Shown here piece after piece: positions 33,522 through 46,500 of a stretch of DNA of 64,000 bases; positions within the stretch are counted from its first letter, which is position 1; the number at the start of each line of letters is the position of its first letter. The stretch is from Plantago ovata (lineage: Eukaryota; Streptophyta; Magnoliopsida; Lamiales; Plantaginaceae). The notes under the pieces are model-generated. The model did no database searches and was not told the origin of the DNA. It saw only the letters and a program-made list of their open reading frames with translations. The translations under genes were made by a program, and so were the position numbers. The stretch lies in NCBI GenBank assembly GCA_028274465.1, contig CM051455.1, positions 43,727,129 through 43,791,128 of the forward strand, read 5' to 3'.

Positions 33522-35603
33522 ATGCCGGTGGTGTATGATAACTGGGAACGGCTTGTTAAGGCTGTTGTGGAAAGGGAAGGGAACCGAGAACTTGCGCTTT
33601 GCCCAAGCCTCAGCTCAGGTTCAGGTTCTTCATCTGATGATCTCAGTTTCAGTGGTCCCTTCCATATTAACGGTACTAGTACTAGCTACTTAGGTGGAAT
33701 TAATCTTAGTTTAATTATCTTGTATATACTATAATACTCTGTGTTGGGTTGAATTTGTGCGTGTGAAATTCTACTGCAGGTGTACAATTTGCAGAAATAA
33801 AGAAGGCAACCCGAAACTTTAGACCTGGCCGAGTTAGGAGAGGTGGAGGTAGTTGTATTTTCAGAGGATGGCTCAATGAACATACTCTTACTGCTGCGAA
33901 ACCTGGTTGTGGAACACCTGTTGCTGTCCAACTACGGACTTCAGATGCCATACAAGACCTTACAGGCCGGATGGTAAGTATGTTGTTACCCTGCTTGTCA
34001 TACATGGGAGGGGGATGGCGATGGAAATATTTTCATCTTTTTTTTTTACCTACGCGTGCTGAAACTTTTGCAGGAAGAACTGAATTATCTCACTCAAGTT
34101 CGTCATCCGAACGTGGTTAAATTAATTGGATATTGTTTTGAGGAAGATAACTTGCTTTTGGAGGTATATGAATTCATTCCCAAAGGAAGTTTGGACATGC
34201 ACTTGTTTGGAACTGGTAAGTTATTATACAAGTCTATGCTTATAGATTATAAAGTCAATATATATAGATATTATCAGCATCCAATAAACCTCATATATCC
34301 TCTGTTTTCTCTGTTTCCTCTTGTTAAGGTTCTGCTCCAACAGAAAAAAAAAAAAAAAAGAAGGTTCCTAGTAAAGAACTTCAAGTTTCCCAAGTACTAA
34401 AACTAAAAAACACTCAGCAAATTATCTTTTAATTTAGCAATCTCCAAGTTTTCACTGCCTGCAACTATTGTCACTGACATAAACGGAAATGATGCAAGAA
34501 GTATCGGTGCTACTAAAAAATGAGTGCATGATCTGCTCGGCCATAGGACTGAGTGAAAAAAGGATGTAGAATGGCTGAAGTGAAGCTTCCTATATACAGG
34601 CTGTTCAAACACATAATTTATGTTTGTTATTGAAAGAAAATATTATTGAGAAGCTTCTAAAGCCAACAATGTTTGAGCTGTGGCTAACTTAACAGTGCAA
34701 CCTGAGAAAAGGTATAAAAAATGTCCAAGCATTCTCATTGAGTGTACGTATCCCTTGTAAACAAACAAGCCTCAAATTGCTTGATCGAACATATATCATG
34801 CTGATCACCTTATGTTTCTCAGGGCCTAAACCACTTTCCTGGGATATAAGAATTAAAGTGGCTATAGGTGCTGCTAGAGCCATCTCGTTCTTGCATGATA
34901 GGGATATACAATTACATCGCGGTTTCAAAACTAAGGACATTCTTTTGGATGGGGTAAGTTCTGAAACTTTTTTATTACTTCCATCGCATTGAATGATTTT
35001 GTTGTTGCTTAGAGAAGATCAGTAACTCACTTCTTGTTTTGCGGGTTCATTTATGGGGCACAGAACTATAATGCCAAGCTGTACGACTTTGTTCTGGCCA
35101 GGGTCCCGGATGGCAGTACGAGTATAGATGGTGCTGTTCATGGATCAACTCAAAATGCTGGAACATTCTCATATGCCGCACCAGAATATGTCAGGACAGG
35201 TCTGTAGTCTGTTCGATCAGCAGAATATTTTTATCTCGTCTGACCTGAATTTACATATTTTTGTCTATATGATGCACACGAGTAAAGTAAATTTTGAACA
35301 GGCTGTTTGACAACAAAATGTGATGTGTACAACTTCGGGGTTGTTTTGCTAGAATTACTAGCAGGGCGTCATGTTTACCCTGCAGCATGGGTACCCCCTA
35401 CACACAAAAAATCGGTGGAAGTGGCAAATCCACACTTTCCGGATGCCCAAAAGTTTGTCCGTTTTATGGACTTCACCCTGAAGGGTCAGTACTGTCCACA
35501 AGAAGCATACACAGTTGGAAGGCTTGCTCTCCAGTGCCTAAGTCCAGAACCAGATTCAAGACCACAGATGGTTGAGGTCTTATATGCTCTAGAAAATCTC
35601 TAA
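33522..35603 (+). CDS. Receptor-like cytoplasmic pseudokinase (RLCK-VII/PBS1-like, tandem copy 2)
   Basis: Six exons join in frame without stops: 33522-33672, 33780-33973, 34074-34215, 34823-34953, 35064-35199, 35302-35603; 351 residues. After a short N-terminus comes a protein-kinase fold of the PBS1-like family that acts in immune and growth signalling at the plasma membrane. Catalytic residues are lost: the Gly loop is GRVRRGGGS, the ATP-binding Lys of VAVK is Gln101 (VAVQ), the catalytic Asp of HRD is Gly196 ([12 protein letters not shown]), and DFG is DFV (214-216). APEY (245-248), the [13 protein letters not shown] helix and the C-lobe are well kept. It is therefore predicted to be a pseudokinase that binds partners rather than phosphorylates. 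No N-terminal Gly2 for myristoylation is seen (MPVVYDN). Confidence 0.85.
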
Positions 35604-35656
35604 TGCTGCTGAGTTGTAGTAAGAAAAGATTGTTCTTTTATTTGTATAATAAAAAG

Positions 35657-36525
35657 TGTGAAACATTTACTCGAAACTTGAATAAATGGCCTAGTGGCAA
35701 ATGCTGGTAATCACAGGTGGTGATTTTAGGATAGATGAACTTTGTTTTGGAATGTCCTTTCTGAAATTTGATGTATAAAAGTTTGTATACTATATATCAT
35801 CCTGCCTACTATGTTTGAAAGATTTATGTAAAAAAATATTCCAGTTGGGTTAGTTATGTGAATATTGTATAGTGTACTCTATGATATGCAACCAAGGATT
35901 CCTCTAGTTTTCATAGGATGGTTACCTGAGGATGCTTTAAAAAGAAAAAAGATTGTCACTTCAATGTGCATGAGTCGGATGACTCGAATCGATCCTGGGA
36001 GTCTGGGACATTATGGGCGTTTAATTTGTTTCCACCTCTCCATCCAAAATTTATTAGAAATGAAAAACACATGATATTTTCAAGAATTCAAAATTTGTGA
36101 CCCTGAATATTTTCTGTAGGGGTAAAACCAACTTCAAGATTCAATATTTCAAGTTGTGAGACATTTTCAACCGATGAATTTTGTTATTTTTTTTAACTAA
36201 CTTCATCTTGGTTGTCTTTTATCCACCTTGTCTTGTTGTATCTTATACTTTATCTTGGATGATTGAGTGAAGAAAATGTTTGAGTGGTCTCTCACGCAAC
36301 GTCTCTTCAGCATATGTTGGTCATTGAAGGTCTATAAATAGACACCAACTGTTGGTGAAGAAAAAATAAACAACACACAAGATAGAACACAACTAAGCAA
36401 GAATGCAATTATACACAAGAAAAAAAGAAAGGAAAAAAAATACTTCAGACTTTTGAGTCTAACCACTATATAATCTTGTATGTTTATTTACATTAAACAT
36501 TATTCTCTTGTCTTTAAGCTTCACA
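35657..36525 (+). mobile_element. Candidate solo LTR, 869 bp
   Basis: It starts TGTGAAAC, ends GCTTCACA (6-bp inverted repeat TGTGAA/TTCACA) and is flanked by AAAAG on both sides (35652-35656 and 36526-36530). A TATA-like GTCTATAAATAGAC lies near 36330, about 190 bp before the end, as in many LTRs. The AAAAG duplication is low-complexity and could be chance, and the start lies only about 50 bp after the pseudokinase stop codon. Confidence 0.5.
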
Positions 36526-36639
36526 AAAAGCACTCACAGTTTAATTACTTCATCTTTTTTAAAATTACATTGTGTTGTCTTTTCGAGTTGAAAAGCTAAA
36601 AGGATTGTTTATCATTTTTTTTTTTATTTTTTTTTTTTG

Positions 36640-39600
36640 TTGTGTAATTCAACCCAGGTGCCTTCTTACTTACATTTTGGGTTATTCACCTTCCGATCAT
36701 AGACCCTTATTACTTGACACTGGAAATTCACCTAATTTGATGCCAAGGCCTTTTAGATTTGAAAATATGTGGCTCTTAAATGCTAATTATATGTCTCACT
36801 TACAACAGTTCTGGGCTAATTATGGTAACTCAGATTTAGCTCTTTGGGATAAGTGTTCTGACTTACAAAGGGCGGTACCACATTGGAAATTAAATGACTT
36901 ATCTCAATTAACTAGCATGATAAAACAGAAACAAAGTGAATTGCAAAATCTCAAAAATGTGGTGCATTCCAACCCTATTGTTTTTTACCCCGAATTGCAA
37001 CAAGTGGAAAAGGTTTTACAACAACTGTTTTTGCAAATCACTTTTCTGGTCCCAAAGAGCTAAACGGAAGTGGATCACACACTGGGATGGAAATACAAAG
37101 TACTTCCATGCTATCTCGTCCCATCAGTTCAGAAGGAATTTCTTGCATGGCATTAAAAATGAAAATAACCAGTGGTGTCATAGACCTACAAATATGTGTA
37201 ACATTTTTAGAGATTTTTATTTTTAAAAACTCTAGGTCTACTACAACTACAGCTCATAAGTTCCAAAAGGTTCATATTCCCTCTTTATCAACTTTGGAAC
37301 AAGATGTCCTACTTAGGGAGCCAACTGAACAAGAGGTATGGGAGGCAGTGAATTCCATCTCTCCTGAGAAAGCTCCAGGGGTAGATGGTTTTACATCTAA
37401 ATTCTATACTTCTGCTTGGCATCTACTTGGTAAAGATCTAGTTCAACTAGCTCAAAAGTTTTTTAAAGAAGGTACTTTTGATATGAGAATTAATATGACT
37501 CAGGTTGTAGTAATTCCTGAAAAATAAAATTCTCAATACCCTTCAGATTATAGACCAATTAGTCTGTGCACAGTTCTTTACAAAACTATTTCTAAGATTT
37601 TTAGTTCACAGACTCGGGCCTTTTATGAATAAATTAGTATCTTCTTATCAAAATGGTTTTGTAGCTGGTAGGCAAATTACAGATAATATTCTTCTGGCAC
37701 ATGAGATTTTGCATACTATGTCCAAAAAAAGATCTCCAAATCAATGTTACATGGCTTTAAAACTGGACATAGAAAAGACTTATGACAGAATTGAATGGTC
37801 CTTCCTGCATTTAGCTCTTACAAAATTTGGCTTCCCCATTCATTTCATTAATTTGATTATGTTCACTGTCACTACAGTTCTTTATCAAATCAAAATTAAT
37901 CAAGTCTTATTTCAACCTTGGGCACCTCAAAGAGGCCTTAGACAGGGTGACCCTTTGTCACCTTACTTATATATCTTATGTCAAGAACTTTTCATTAATT
38001 ATTTATGTCAGCATGTAGAACAAGGGGTCATTCCAAGTCTTAAGTCTGCAAGACATGGCCTAGTGGTTCCGGTTTTAAGTTTTGCTGATGACACTATGCT
38101 TTTCTGTAAAGCAAATAAGCTCACTCTAAGAAATTTGAAAACTTTTCTTTTTGATTATTCAGCTGCTGCTGGACAATCAGTTTGTTGGCACAAATCTAGG
38201 GTTTTTGTCTCCTAATACTCCCTTGAATATGAAACATTGGATAAATAATTATCTAGGGGTAACTTTGAATAGAAGACAAGATAAGTATCTTGGAGTTCCT
38301 TTCCTTTTTGGCAAAAATAAGAATGAACTTTTCCTTTCTTTAGTTGACAAGGTCTCAAAAAAAGTCAATCTTTGGTATAATAAGTACTTATCCTTAGCAG
38401 GTCGATCAGTTTTGATTCAGGCGGTTAATTCTTCAGTTCCAGCTTACGTTATGTCTATTGCTCAATTGCCCCTTACTGTCATTAAGACTTTAGACAGTGT
38501 CAATAGGAATTCTTATGGAATAGTAATGCTAATGGAAGACATAGGGGTAAGGTTAAATGGAAAAGTGTTTGCTCCCCTCATTCTTTAGGAGGGTTAGGTT
38601 TTAAGAACCTCCACAGTTTCAACTTATCCTTCCAGTTTAAGTTGCTTTAGAGGTTATTTACAGAGCCTCATTCCTTATGGGCTCAAGTTTACAAATCCAA
38701 GTATTATCCTACCACATCACTACTACTGGAAGCTAGTAGTAACTCTTCTAGTAGTTGGTTATGGAAAAAGTTATCTAAGTTAATCCCCAAGTTTAAGCAT
38801 CATCTTAAAAGGATCATTGGTGCAGGTGATGAAATAAACTTTTGGGATAATATTTGGTTTGGTACAGAGCCTCTAAGGCTTTTAGCAATAAATTCTCCGA
38901 ACTATGCTACAGTTGCTGATTTCATTTTTAATTCTCAATGGGATGTGGGCAGGCTTGCATATTATTTGCCTATGCATTTAGTTAAACAAATTATGGTTGT
39001 TCCTTTATCTGTTATGCAGTCTGATGATCATCTTACTTGGGCACACACTCCTTTTGGGAATTTTACAGTTAAATCATGCTACAATGCTTCAAGTACTCGC
39101 CAAATCTTGGGTCCTCATTTGCCTTGGAATACAATCTGGAGTCTCAAGTTAATTCCCAGGATTAAATATTTCATCTGGCTAACATTTCACGACAAGCATT
39201 ACACTTTAGATAGATTACATGCATGGGGTTTGGTTACTTCTGCTCAATGTGTCTTCTGTAATCAAGCAGATGAGAATATTTTCCACTTATGCTTCACTTG
39301 CTCTTATTTTACTAATCTAAGAGCGTTATTATGTCCACCCTGCTGGAATCATAAATCCCCAGTCTTACTTGATTTACTTGTTGATTTTCATATCAATGAG
39401 TATCACCAGCTTCTGCTCTGCACCTTTTTCTGGTTAGTTTGCTTTTACAGGAATCATCTTCTTTTTAAACAAATGAAAGCAACTCCGGCTCAAGTTTATG
39501 CACATCTGCAAATGTTAATGAAACATCAAGAAGCTTTTTAAATGTATACTCAGTTGCACCACACCACACGGTCTACTGTAAGTGAATACCTCCTCCAAGA

Positions 39601-40215
39601 GGATATATCTCACTGAACACGGATGGATCCTCCAAAGGCAATCTGGGAGATGCTGGCATTGGTCTGATTCTCAGAAACTCCGATGGAATTTTCATCAGAG
39701 CTGCAGTAGGCTGTGTTGGTTGGTGTACCAACATAGCAGAGCTTCAATCTATTAAACAAGGACTTTATACTGGCACTGCAATTGCATATTACACATATTC
39801 AAATTCAAACTGACTCTTTGTTTGCCTCGAACTCTATTCACAGGAGGAATTGCGAAGGAACGTGGCAGCGCCGGCTACTTGATGACATACTCTACTTGAC
39901 GGAACAGTTTCAGGAGTGTGCTTGCAATTTTGTCTATCGGGAGGTCAATCAAACAGCAGATAAATTGTCTAAATTTGGAAGTGAAGATTTAGCTATCCGA
40001 TGGAGTCAGTTATTCAATTTCCAGGGCACCACTACTCCAACCCGGCTACCTCAGCAGCTTTCAGATTTGGAATATTTGTCCGCCTTGGTTATCTCAATAT
40101 GTAGCTAATGACTTAACAATGTTGTATCCCCGTCTCGTTAGAACTTTGTATCTATGTAACTACAGCAAACTACTATCTTATCTAATATATTACCCTTTAA
40201 AAAAGAGAAAAAACT
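36640..40215 (+). mobile_element. Degenerate L1-type LINE (ORF2), 5'-truncated
   Basis: A non-LTR retrotransposon relic. The order is: end of the endonuclease domain (YSPSDHRPLLL, about 36690), linker (RPFRFENMWL), reverse transcriptase (KAPGVDGFTSKFY, SDYRPISLC, GLRQGDPLSPYL near 37935, FADDTMLF at 38081-38104), zf-RVT (CVFCNQADENIFHLCFTC, about 39249) and an RNase H domain (NTDGSSKGNLGDAGIGLILR from about 39616, then QTDSLFAS and NQTADKLSKFG). At least four frameshifts or stops (near 37030, 37225, 37525, 38210) break it. The 5' end lacks ORF1 and most of the endonuclease. The 3' end is A-rich (TTTAAAAAAGAGAAAAAAC). It is immobile. Confidence 0.92.
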
Positions 40216-40867
40216 AGATCATATAAATATGATTTTGAGCTTAATACTCAAATTTCAGGGGTCGAAAGAGGACTTCTAGAGAGAGAGTTCCTCTATAAAA
40301 ATGTAAGGACCACTAGAGATCTTCTTTGAATCCCAAATCCTCGTTTTTTTTCTCTTATTGAGCTATACCATTTTCTTAATTGGTAAAACTGTCTGAAGAG
40401 AGCAAAACAAGAACATGGAACCACATAGTTTTTTTGTTTCTGTCATCTAAAATCTTTAGATAAAAGTACTAGGCAAGGCAGCATCAGCATGACCATGTAA
40501 GGAGGCTTCATTGAGATTAAGGATGTGAAAATATCCGAGAGCACTTAAACGTTGCGGGAAGGGTATGCTGAAAACGCAAAGAAACGAGAGCAAAATCAAA
40601 CAGAACAAACAACTGGAACTTTGTAAGTCATAACACAGTTAACCCAGTATTATAAATCCAAGTATATTAATAGCATGTACTTCCGAAAATAGATAGTAAA
40701 ACCGCCTCTTCTTGCTAAGTTCATATTCATACTCGATCAAATCCTTTTAAATCCAACTGGAGTACTACACAAGTCTCTCAATAACTAGATCAATTTCAAG
40801 TTTTCAACTGCCTGCCTTTGTATGTAGGAACTCTTCTCAGGGCAACTGCCTAAACAGCAAGTTTGAT
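40216..40867. other. Spacer and 3' UTR of the SR gene
   Basis: Between the LINE tail and the SR stop codon. About 40.6-40.87 kb is probably SR 3' UTR on the minus strand; the rest shows nothing recognisable. Confidence 0.45.
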
Positions 40868-43800
40868 TCAGTCCGACCTCACCTGTCAACCACAAGAATG
40901 GACCAAGTCAGAAATATGACAATATAACATACTTGCTTGAATGAAATTTTGGCTTCTGTCTGATAAACTTACTGAGGGGGAGCGAGATGGAGATCTGCTC
41001 CTGCTAAGACTTGGACTTGGACTAGCATTGCGTCTCTTTACAGGGAGCTGCAAGTACCAAATATAAAGAATATGAAAACATGACTAGTTATTGGTAATCA
41101 GCTTGACTTTGAAAATAGAGCGACACTTACAGGAGATGCTGGACTTCTAGATCGTGACCTAGACCTGCAAAGTTCCATAACCAGCCATTAGATACTTTCT
41201 ACAAAAATATTTAGTCAAGCGAGTTGTCCGACCAAAATAAAAACACTGAAAAGTAGTGACAAAAGAAACTAATACATCAATGTTTACAGATGTAAACTGG
41301 CTGTACTGTCTATATCGTATGTACTATGTATTATACATAGAAAAACAACTGCTAACCAAGTGCAACCGACATAAGGTGGTTGTGATTTCACTTGAACAAT
41401 AAGAGTATAAGACATGGAATCATGGATAACATTTGCAAGCCAAGTGCAAATGTGCAAATGTCATAAGCTAGATATGATTTCACTAGAATAATAGAACATG
41501 GAGAAACAGCTGGCACTTGGCACCGAATTGAATCAGAGATGATTGGAAACTAGATATATTATCAATTCCATCTACCTAACACACAGAACCTTGCAACCCC
41601 ATGGTCCACCATCCCTTCCTGGATAATGGATTAATTAAGTTCAAATGCCACTTATTGCTCAAGTATTTTAACTAGACTTATGCTCATCCTCGACAGTTTT
41701 TAAACCTTTTTTTTTTTTGATAACTCGTCGAGCACACACACACACACTCTTCATGCTAGAGTAAGATTTACCATCTGGGTTAGGCCACAGGTGCATCGAC
41801 TCAACAGCATGCTGCCACAATGAATGAGTCACATGGCTTTGCTCACTGCATGCCATCAAGTTCCTAACATGCAATCCCCAGATCGCCAAGAAAATCCCAT
41901 CTAAAAAAAAAAAGGCAACCTTCATAATTGTAAAATCATGTTCTTAAAGCTGTCCGATCTTTTCATAAAAAAAAAAAAAACACTTATCTTGGTCCCAAAA
42001 AAAATAAAAATAATAACAGATTTGGCAGGAGAGACAGATGCCAGGTAATACAAGTGAAGTAACATTAAAGTTAACTCCAAAAGACCACTATCAGTAATAA
42101 AGACCAACAGAAAACAGAGTTAAGATTTCAAATTTATAAGAAAATACAAGAAAGGTGTGTTTCTAATGATATTCACCCCCCTATGAACTCCATAAAACTT
42201 TTCTTTGAAGCATGGTACCAAACAAAAAATGATTTATCACACTAGTGAAAAGCTTGCTCCTAGAGGACCTTGATGTAGCAAAACAACAGAAAAGGTTAAC
42301 AATTTAATACTCAAGGTTCATAAATCCTCTTTCAAGAAAAAAAAGCCCACCCCCACCCCCCCCAAAAAAAAAAAGAAGCTATACAAGTATGCTGTCTAGA
42401 TGAAGAAAGTTTCATAAACAAACAATTGTTGCTTCAAAGAGTTTGAGAAACACAGCACAGGTTGTATCAGAATGAGATAGAGAGAGAGATACAACATATG
42501 ACAGGGATGATATAAACATATCTCTCCATTTTTCTGAATCAAAGATAAGGATTCAGATTGATCACTTCCCAACCCAGGACCCCAACTTTCAGTTAAAGAG
42601 GAAATACACACCTTAATGATATACAACTATGCAAAATCCATTCAGCTACATGAATAAAATTAATATGTGAATGTTCTTGATTCGGACTGTCAATGATGAT
42701 AACACAGTTGCATTTGGAATTTCACAGGAGAATTCCTCATAAGGTTAAATCAAGTTTAAATGCACATATTCTTGTTGACTGCAGTAGTTCTGTTTTATGG
42801 ATCAAAATGTATTTGGTATCAGATACACTTTGTTGACTGACAACACTTGCGCAATCATTCAACTTACTTGTTTGAAAGCCAAGGGCTTCTTAGCACTTAT
42901 GCTAGAGAAACACCAGTGTCAGCTAAAAGAATAAAGTATTCCACCACTATATTATGCAAAATTTAGTAGAACGGTAGAAGTCCGCAAAACCATACCTTGA
43001 GATGGAACGGGATGACTGGGACGTCGACCTTGAACGTGATCTAGATAAGCTGCGACGTGAACGCTTTCCCCCGGGGGAAGCACTGCACAATATGTACAAT
43101 TTTAAGTTAAAAAATTCAAGTAAAATAAAGACGTAGGATGAAGCAAATAGTTCTGATAAACCATCAAAAACCTCTTTTTTCTGTCCCTGTAGACAGGGCT
43201 GCGACTTGGACTCCTGCTGCGGCTAGGACTCCTGCTTGGGCTCCTAGAATAGCTGCGCCTCCTGTCATACTCTTCCACCTGGTGTTCACACATGTGTATC
43301 AGTAATGTGCGTAATGAAATATCCATACTTCAGAAAGTTTATTTGTGCATACCCGTATATAAGCCCGAGAAAATTGATTCTTGAAGAGAGAATCATCAAG
43401 CTTCCTTATCTACATGTTGAAATAGGTCAGAATTGACGTTCGAGACCACCCCAAAGGATTCAATTACAAAACATTAAAGCATGAAATGTGAGTGGAAAAA
43501 GACGCTGAATTAACTCACGGCATATTTCATGTCATCATAATTTGTGTAGTCAACAATGCCTCGGGTTCCTGAAATGGAGGAGTATTTATGGTGTTAACAT
43601 CACAATCATAACCGCGCACAACAATAGCTCAAATCAGACAATGATATGCAAAAGGGCAACCATAAAATCACCATGTAGAGACAACAAGTTCAAACTACAG
43701 AGACCGCGATAAGGACTTGGACAATTATTACATTCATACTAAGAAGCATAAAAACGGGAAACTCCTAAAGTTGTTTTAGGAAAAAACATATGTAATACGC

Positions 43801-45764
43801 ATATGTGTGAAAACCTGGCACAGCCGTTGTTGTTTTGTTGTTTGCTTATTGTTTTCCCATTTCTAAGCTAACTGATGATAGAATAAAAAAAAATTTAAAA
43901 AAAAAAAAGCAAAACCACATCAATATATGTCATTTAATACGCATATTGTTGTTTACCATTTACCAAAAGAAAAACCACATCAGCTGATGAGTGGTGGTGT
44001 TGTTTGATGACGGAATATGTCATTTTTCCAGAAAACAACAAACACCACTCTTGGTAAATGGTAATGCATCAATATATATTTAAAATATATGCCAATGTTA
44101 AAAACGTATTTATACCGTATTCGTATTTTGATATTTTGAATTTTACCATTTTTAAGTATTCGTTTAGTATCGTATTCGTTTCTCGTATTCGTATTCGTGC
44201 TTCTTAGCATGACATTCTCCTAAGGAAAACAAACTATGATTCCACAGAAGAATCTGATCACCTTAAATAAATGACTCCCCAGCAAGCCTAAAAAAGGCGC
44301 GGGATGTGTGAAGCGATAATCAAGTACTACTTACACGTGGCAATCAACTTTCTTAATTTGTTAGGGTTCAACAAACGTTTGTTCTCCAAAATTATCGAAC
44401 TTAAAAAAACTCATTTTACATACTTTTTTTATTAATACCAAACATCTTTACGCCATTAAATCATGAATTAACCAACCTCCGTGAGGTGCACTGTGAAGAT
44501 AAATAAGTTAGAAAGGATAATCAGCTCACCATCACGCTCACGGTACACTTCAGAAAAGCAGACATCTCCAGCTCGACGCATGTGATCCTACACCAGCAAT
44601 TGAGCATTATCATTACCAAGTAAAGGCTAGGAGGTGAAGGTTTGGGAGTTGGTGAGCAAGAATAATCTCTCACTCTCTCCCCATCTGCACACAACTCAGT
44701 TTGACGGGTTGAACTTGAATGAATGTAAATGCAATATTACCTTCAAGTCTTGCCACGAGGCAGAAGTTGGAAGCCCAGTCACCAGTACTGCAAAAGATTA
44801 TTTATTTATTTTCTTCACATGATCATAATTGAAGATATTAAGAACTAAAAAAGAAACAAATTGCAAATGTCTCTAACCCCTGTAATCAGTACGCCTTGGA
44901 GCTCCACGACTACTCCCACTATTGTAACGATCATATGCAGGCGGTCCTCGCCCCCCATGTGCAAGTTCAACCTACAATAGCACATCAATGCAAACCATTT
45001 CAAGCGACCAGGATTAAATGATATCATTATGAGAGAACACCTACTTCACGTAACATACCCGCAATCGATAGCCATCAAAATCATAACCATCTCGGCCCCG
45101 GATCGCATCATCAGCATCACGAGGATCATCAAACTGAAAGGCATTCAGGGATTATAATTAGACAACGAGCACACTCAAAAAAAAAAAATAATAATAATAA
45201 TAATAACTATATACTCCTGGTATGTCATGGAGATTTTTTACTCCAGATTGTATCAATCAATATAACGCCCTTTAATTCTAAAAGTGTATTCTGTATAACA
45301 ATTTCAAGTGCTGCTCACCTCAACAAACGCATAACCAGGCGGTCTTGGAGGAATTTTCAAATCGATTTCAACTATACGCCCATACTGCACGAAGGAAATG
45401 TGCACAAAGTACATTAATAATAGAAGGGGGGGGGGGGGGGGGGGAAGAACCGGAAACTTTTCACAATATACTACTCCCTCATCTATTAGCAAGCTTCATA
45501 GTTCATTTCTTTCACTTTTTTGAAGTCCGGTTTGATCTCATATTATTTACAAATCACACCAAGAAAATAGTTAACGGAAATATTATGAAAGCACAATCAT
45601 TTTAATGAAATTGGAAGCTTGCTAATCGATGAAAGTAGTAGTAAAGACCACGTAGCATGGCAATTTCGTGGTATGCAAACCTTGTAAAACAAATCTTCAA
45701 CTTCACTCTCACGGATATCGCCAGGCAGGTTTCCAACGTAAATAGTATTGCTTAATCGGCCCAT
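40868..45764 (-). CDS. SR34: SR splicing factor, SF2/ASF type (SR34/SR30-like)
   Basis: Binds exonic enhancers and recruits the spliceosome in nuclear speckles. Thirteen coding exons in order: 45764-45681, 45384-45319, 45133-45059, 44971-44878, 44787-44741, 44587-44530, 43568-43519, 43409-43353, 43278-43172, 43082-42996, 41164-41131, 41047-40973, 40882-40868. All join in phase to 282 residues. RRM1 has RNP2 IYVGNL (8-13) and RNP1 GYAFVEF (45-51). A Gly/Arg hinge follows, then the pseudo-RRM2 with its signature SWQDLKD (117-123). The RS domain runs from about 183 to the end ([14 protein letters not shown] and others), ending SPSVRSD. The intron between exons 10 and 11 is 1831 bp, as expected of SR34/SR30 genes, where a long late intron is alternatively spliced to limit expression. 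The 5' UTR probably has its own intron (about 45780-46405). The first coding intron carries a MITE and a 19-G run. Confidence 0.95.
45471..45641. mobile_element. Short MITE inside an SR34-like intron
   Basis: 171 bp with inverted ends: left CTACTCCCTCATCTATTAGC, right (reverse strand) CTACTACTTTCATCGATTAGC; both continue AAGCTTC. It is flanked by TA (45469-45470 and 45642-45643). Small size, TA flanks and CTCCCT-like ends suggest a Stowaway-type MITE. Confidence 0.72.
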
Positions 45765-46500
45765 CCTCCGAGAATCACCTAATTAACAAAATAAAAGCTA
45801 AGAATTATATGGTGAATTGAGCCAGCTACAAATAATTAACAAAACATCAAACTGAGAATTACTACATGACAACACAAAAAATTAACAAATCATCAAACTG
45901 ATAACTATAAGTGACTTAACCAAGCTACACTAATTGTACAAGTGATGAGTAAGTCCCATAGAAAACCTGTTCATCTCCCAAAATATTAGAAAAAGGCCAG
46001 TCTTTAGGTGGAAATGGTATGATTTTACTAATCATCAATAAAAACTAGGTTTTCATAAGAATTTCACACATAAACCAGCAAACAATAATATAGCCCTAAA
46101 AACAAAACTACAGAAATACAATCAAACTCTCTTTTCGTGCAATTTTAAGACATCTACCATCTCTATAGCTTTTAATTGTAAAAACATAAAAAACCCTAGA
46201 TAGACAAAAGTGACGAGAAACAGATCAAATAATCAGAAAAATTACACGGTCATATTTTGGGGAAGAAAAGGAAAAGCTTAGGATTCGAAGAAAGGTGAAA
46301 TCAATCAAATTGGTTACGTTACGCTAGAAAACGAAAAATTGAAGTGCAAAAGCGAGAGATTGAGTTTAATTTTACAGATAGATAGAAATGAAAGCGAGAT
46401 TATACCTCCTCCGACTATTGAGATTGGTGTTGCTGCAGAGCTCGTTGTTTGTCACCAGGAAGAAGCAAAGGAAGGTTCGAGAGAGAAAAGGGATTTTCTA
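45765..46500 (-). promoter_or_regulatory. 5' UTR, leader intron and promoter of the SR34-like gene
   Basis: The start codon is preceded on the minus strand by GTGATTCTCGGAGG after an intron-like TTGTTAATTAG acceptor. Upstream, near 46405, GTCGGAGGAG is followed by the donor GTATAATC. A 5' UTR intron of about 620 bp is therefore likely, as known for plant SR genes. Exact transcription start not determined. Confidence 0.5.

Noticed and set aside
41668..41925. 85-codon minus-strand frame in the SR gene region
   Set aside because: It lies within the long intron 10 and resembles no protein; at most it could be part of an alternative exon.
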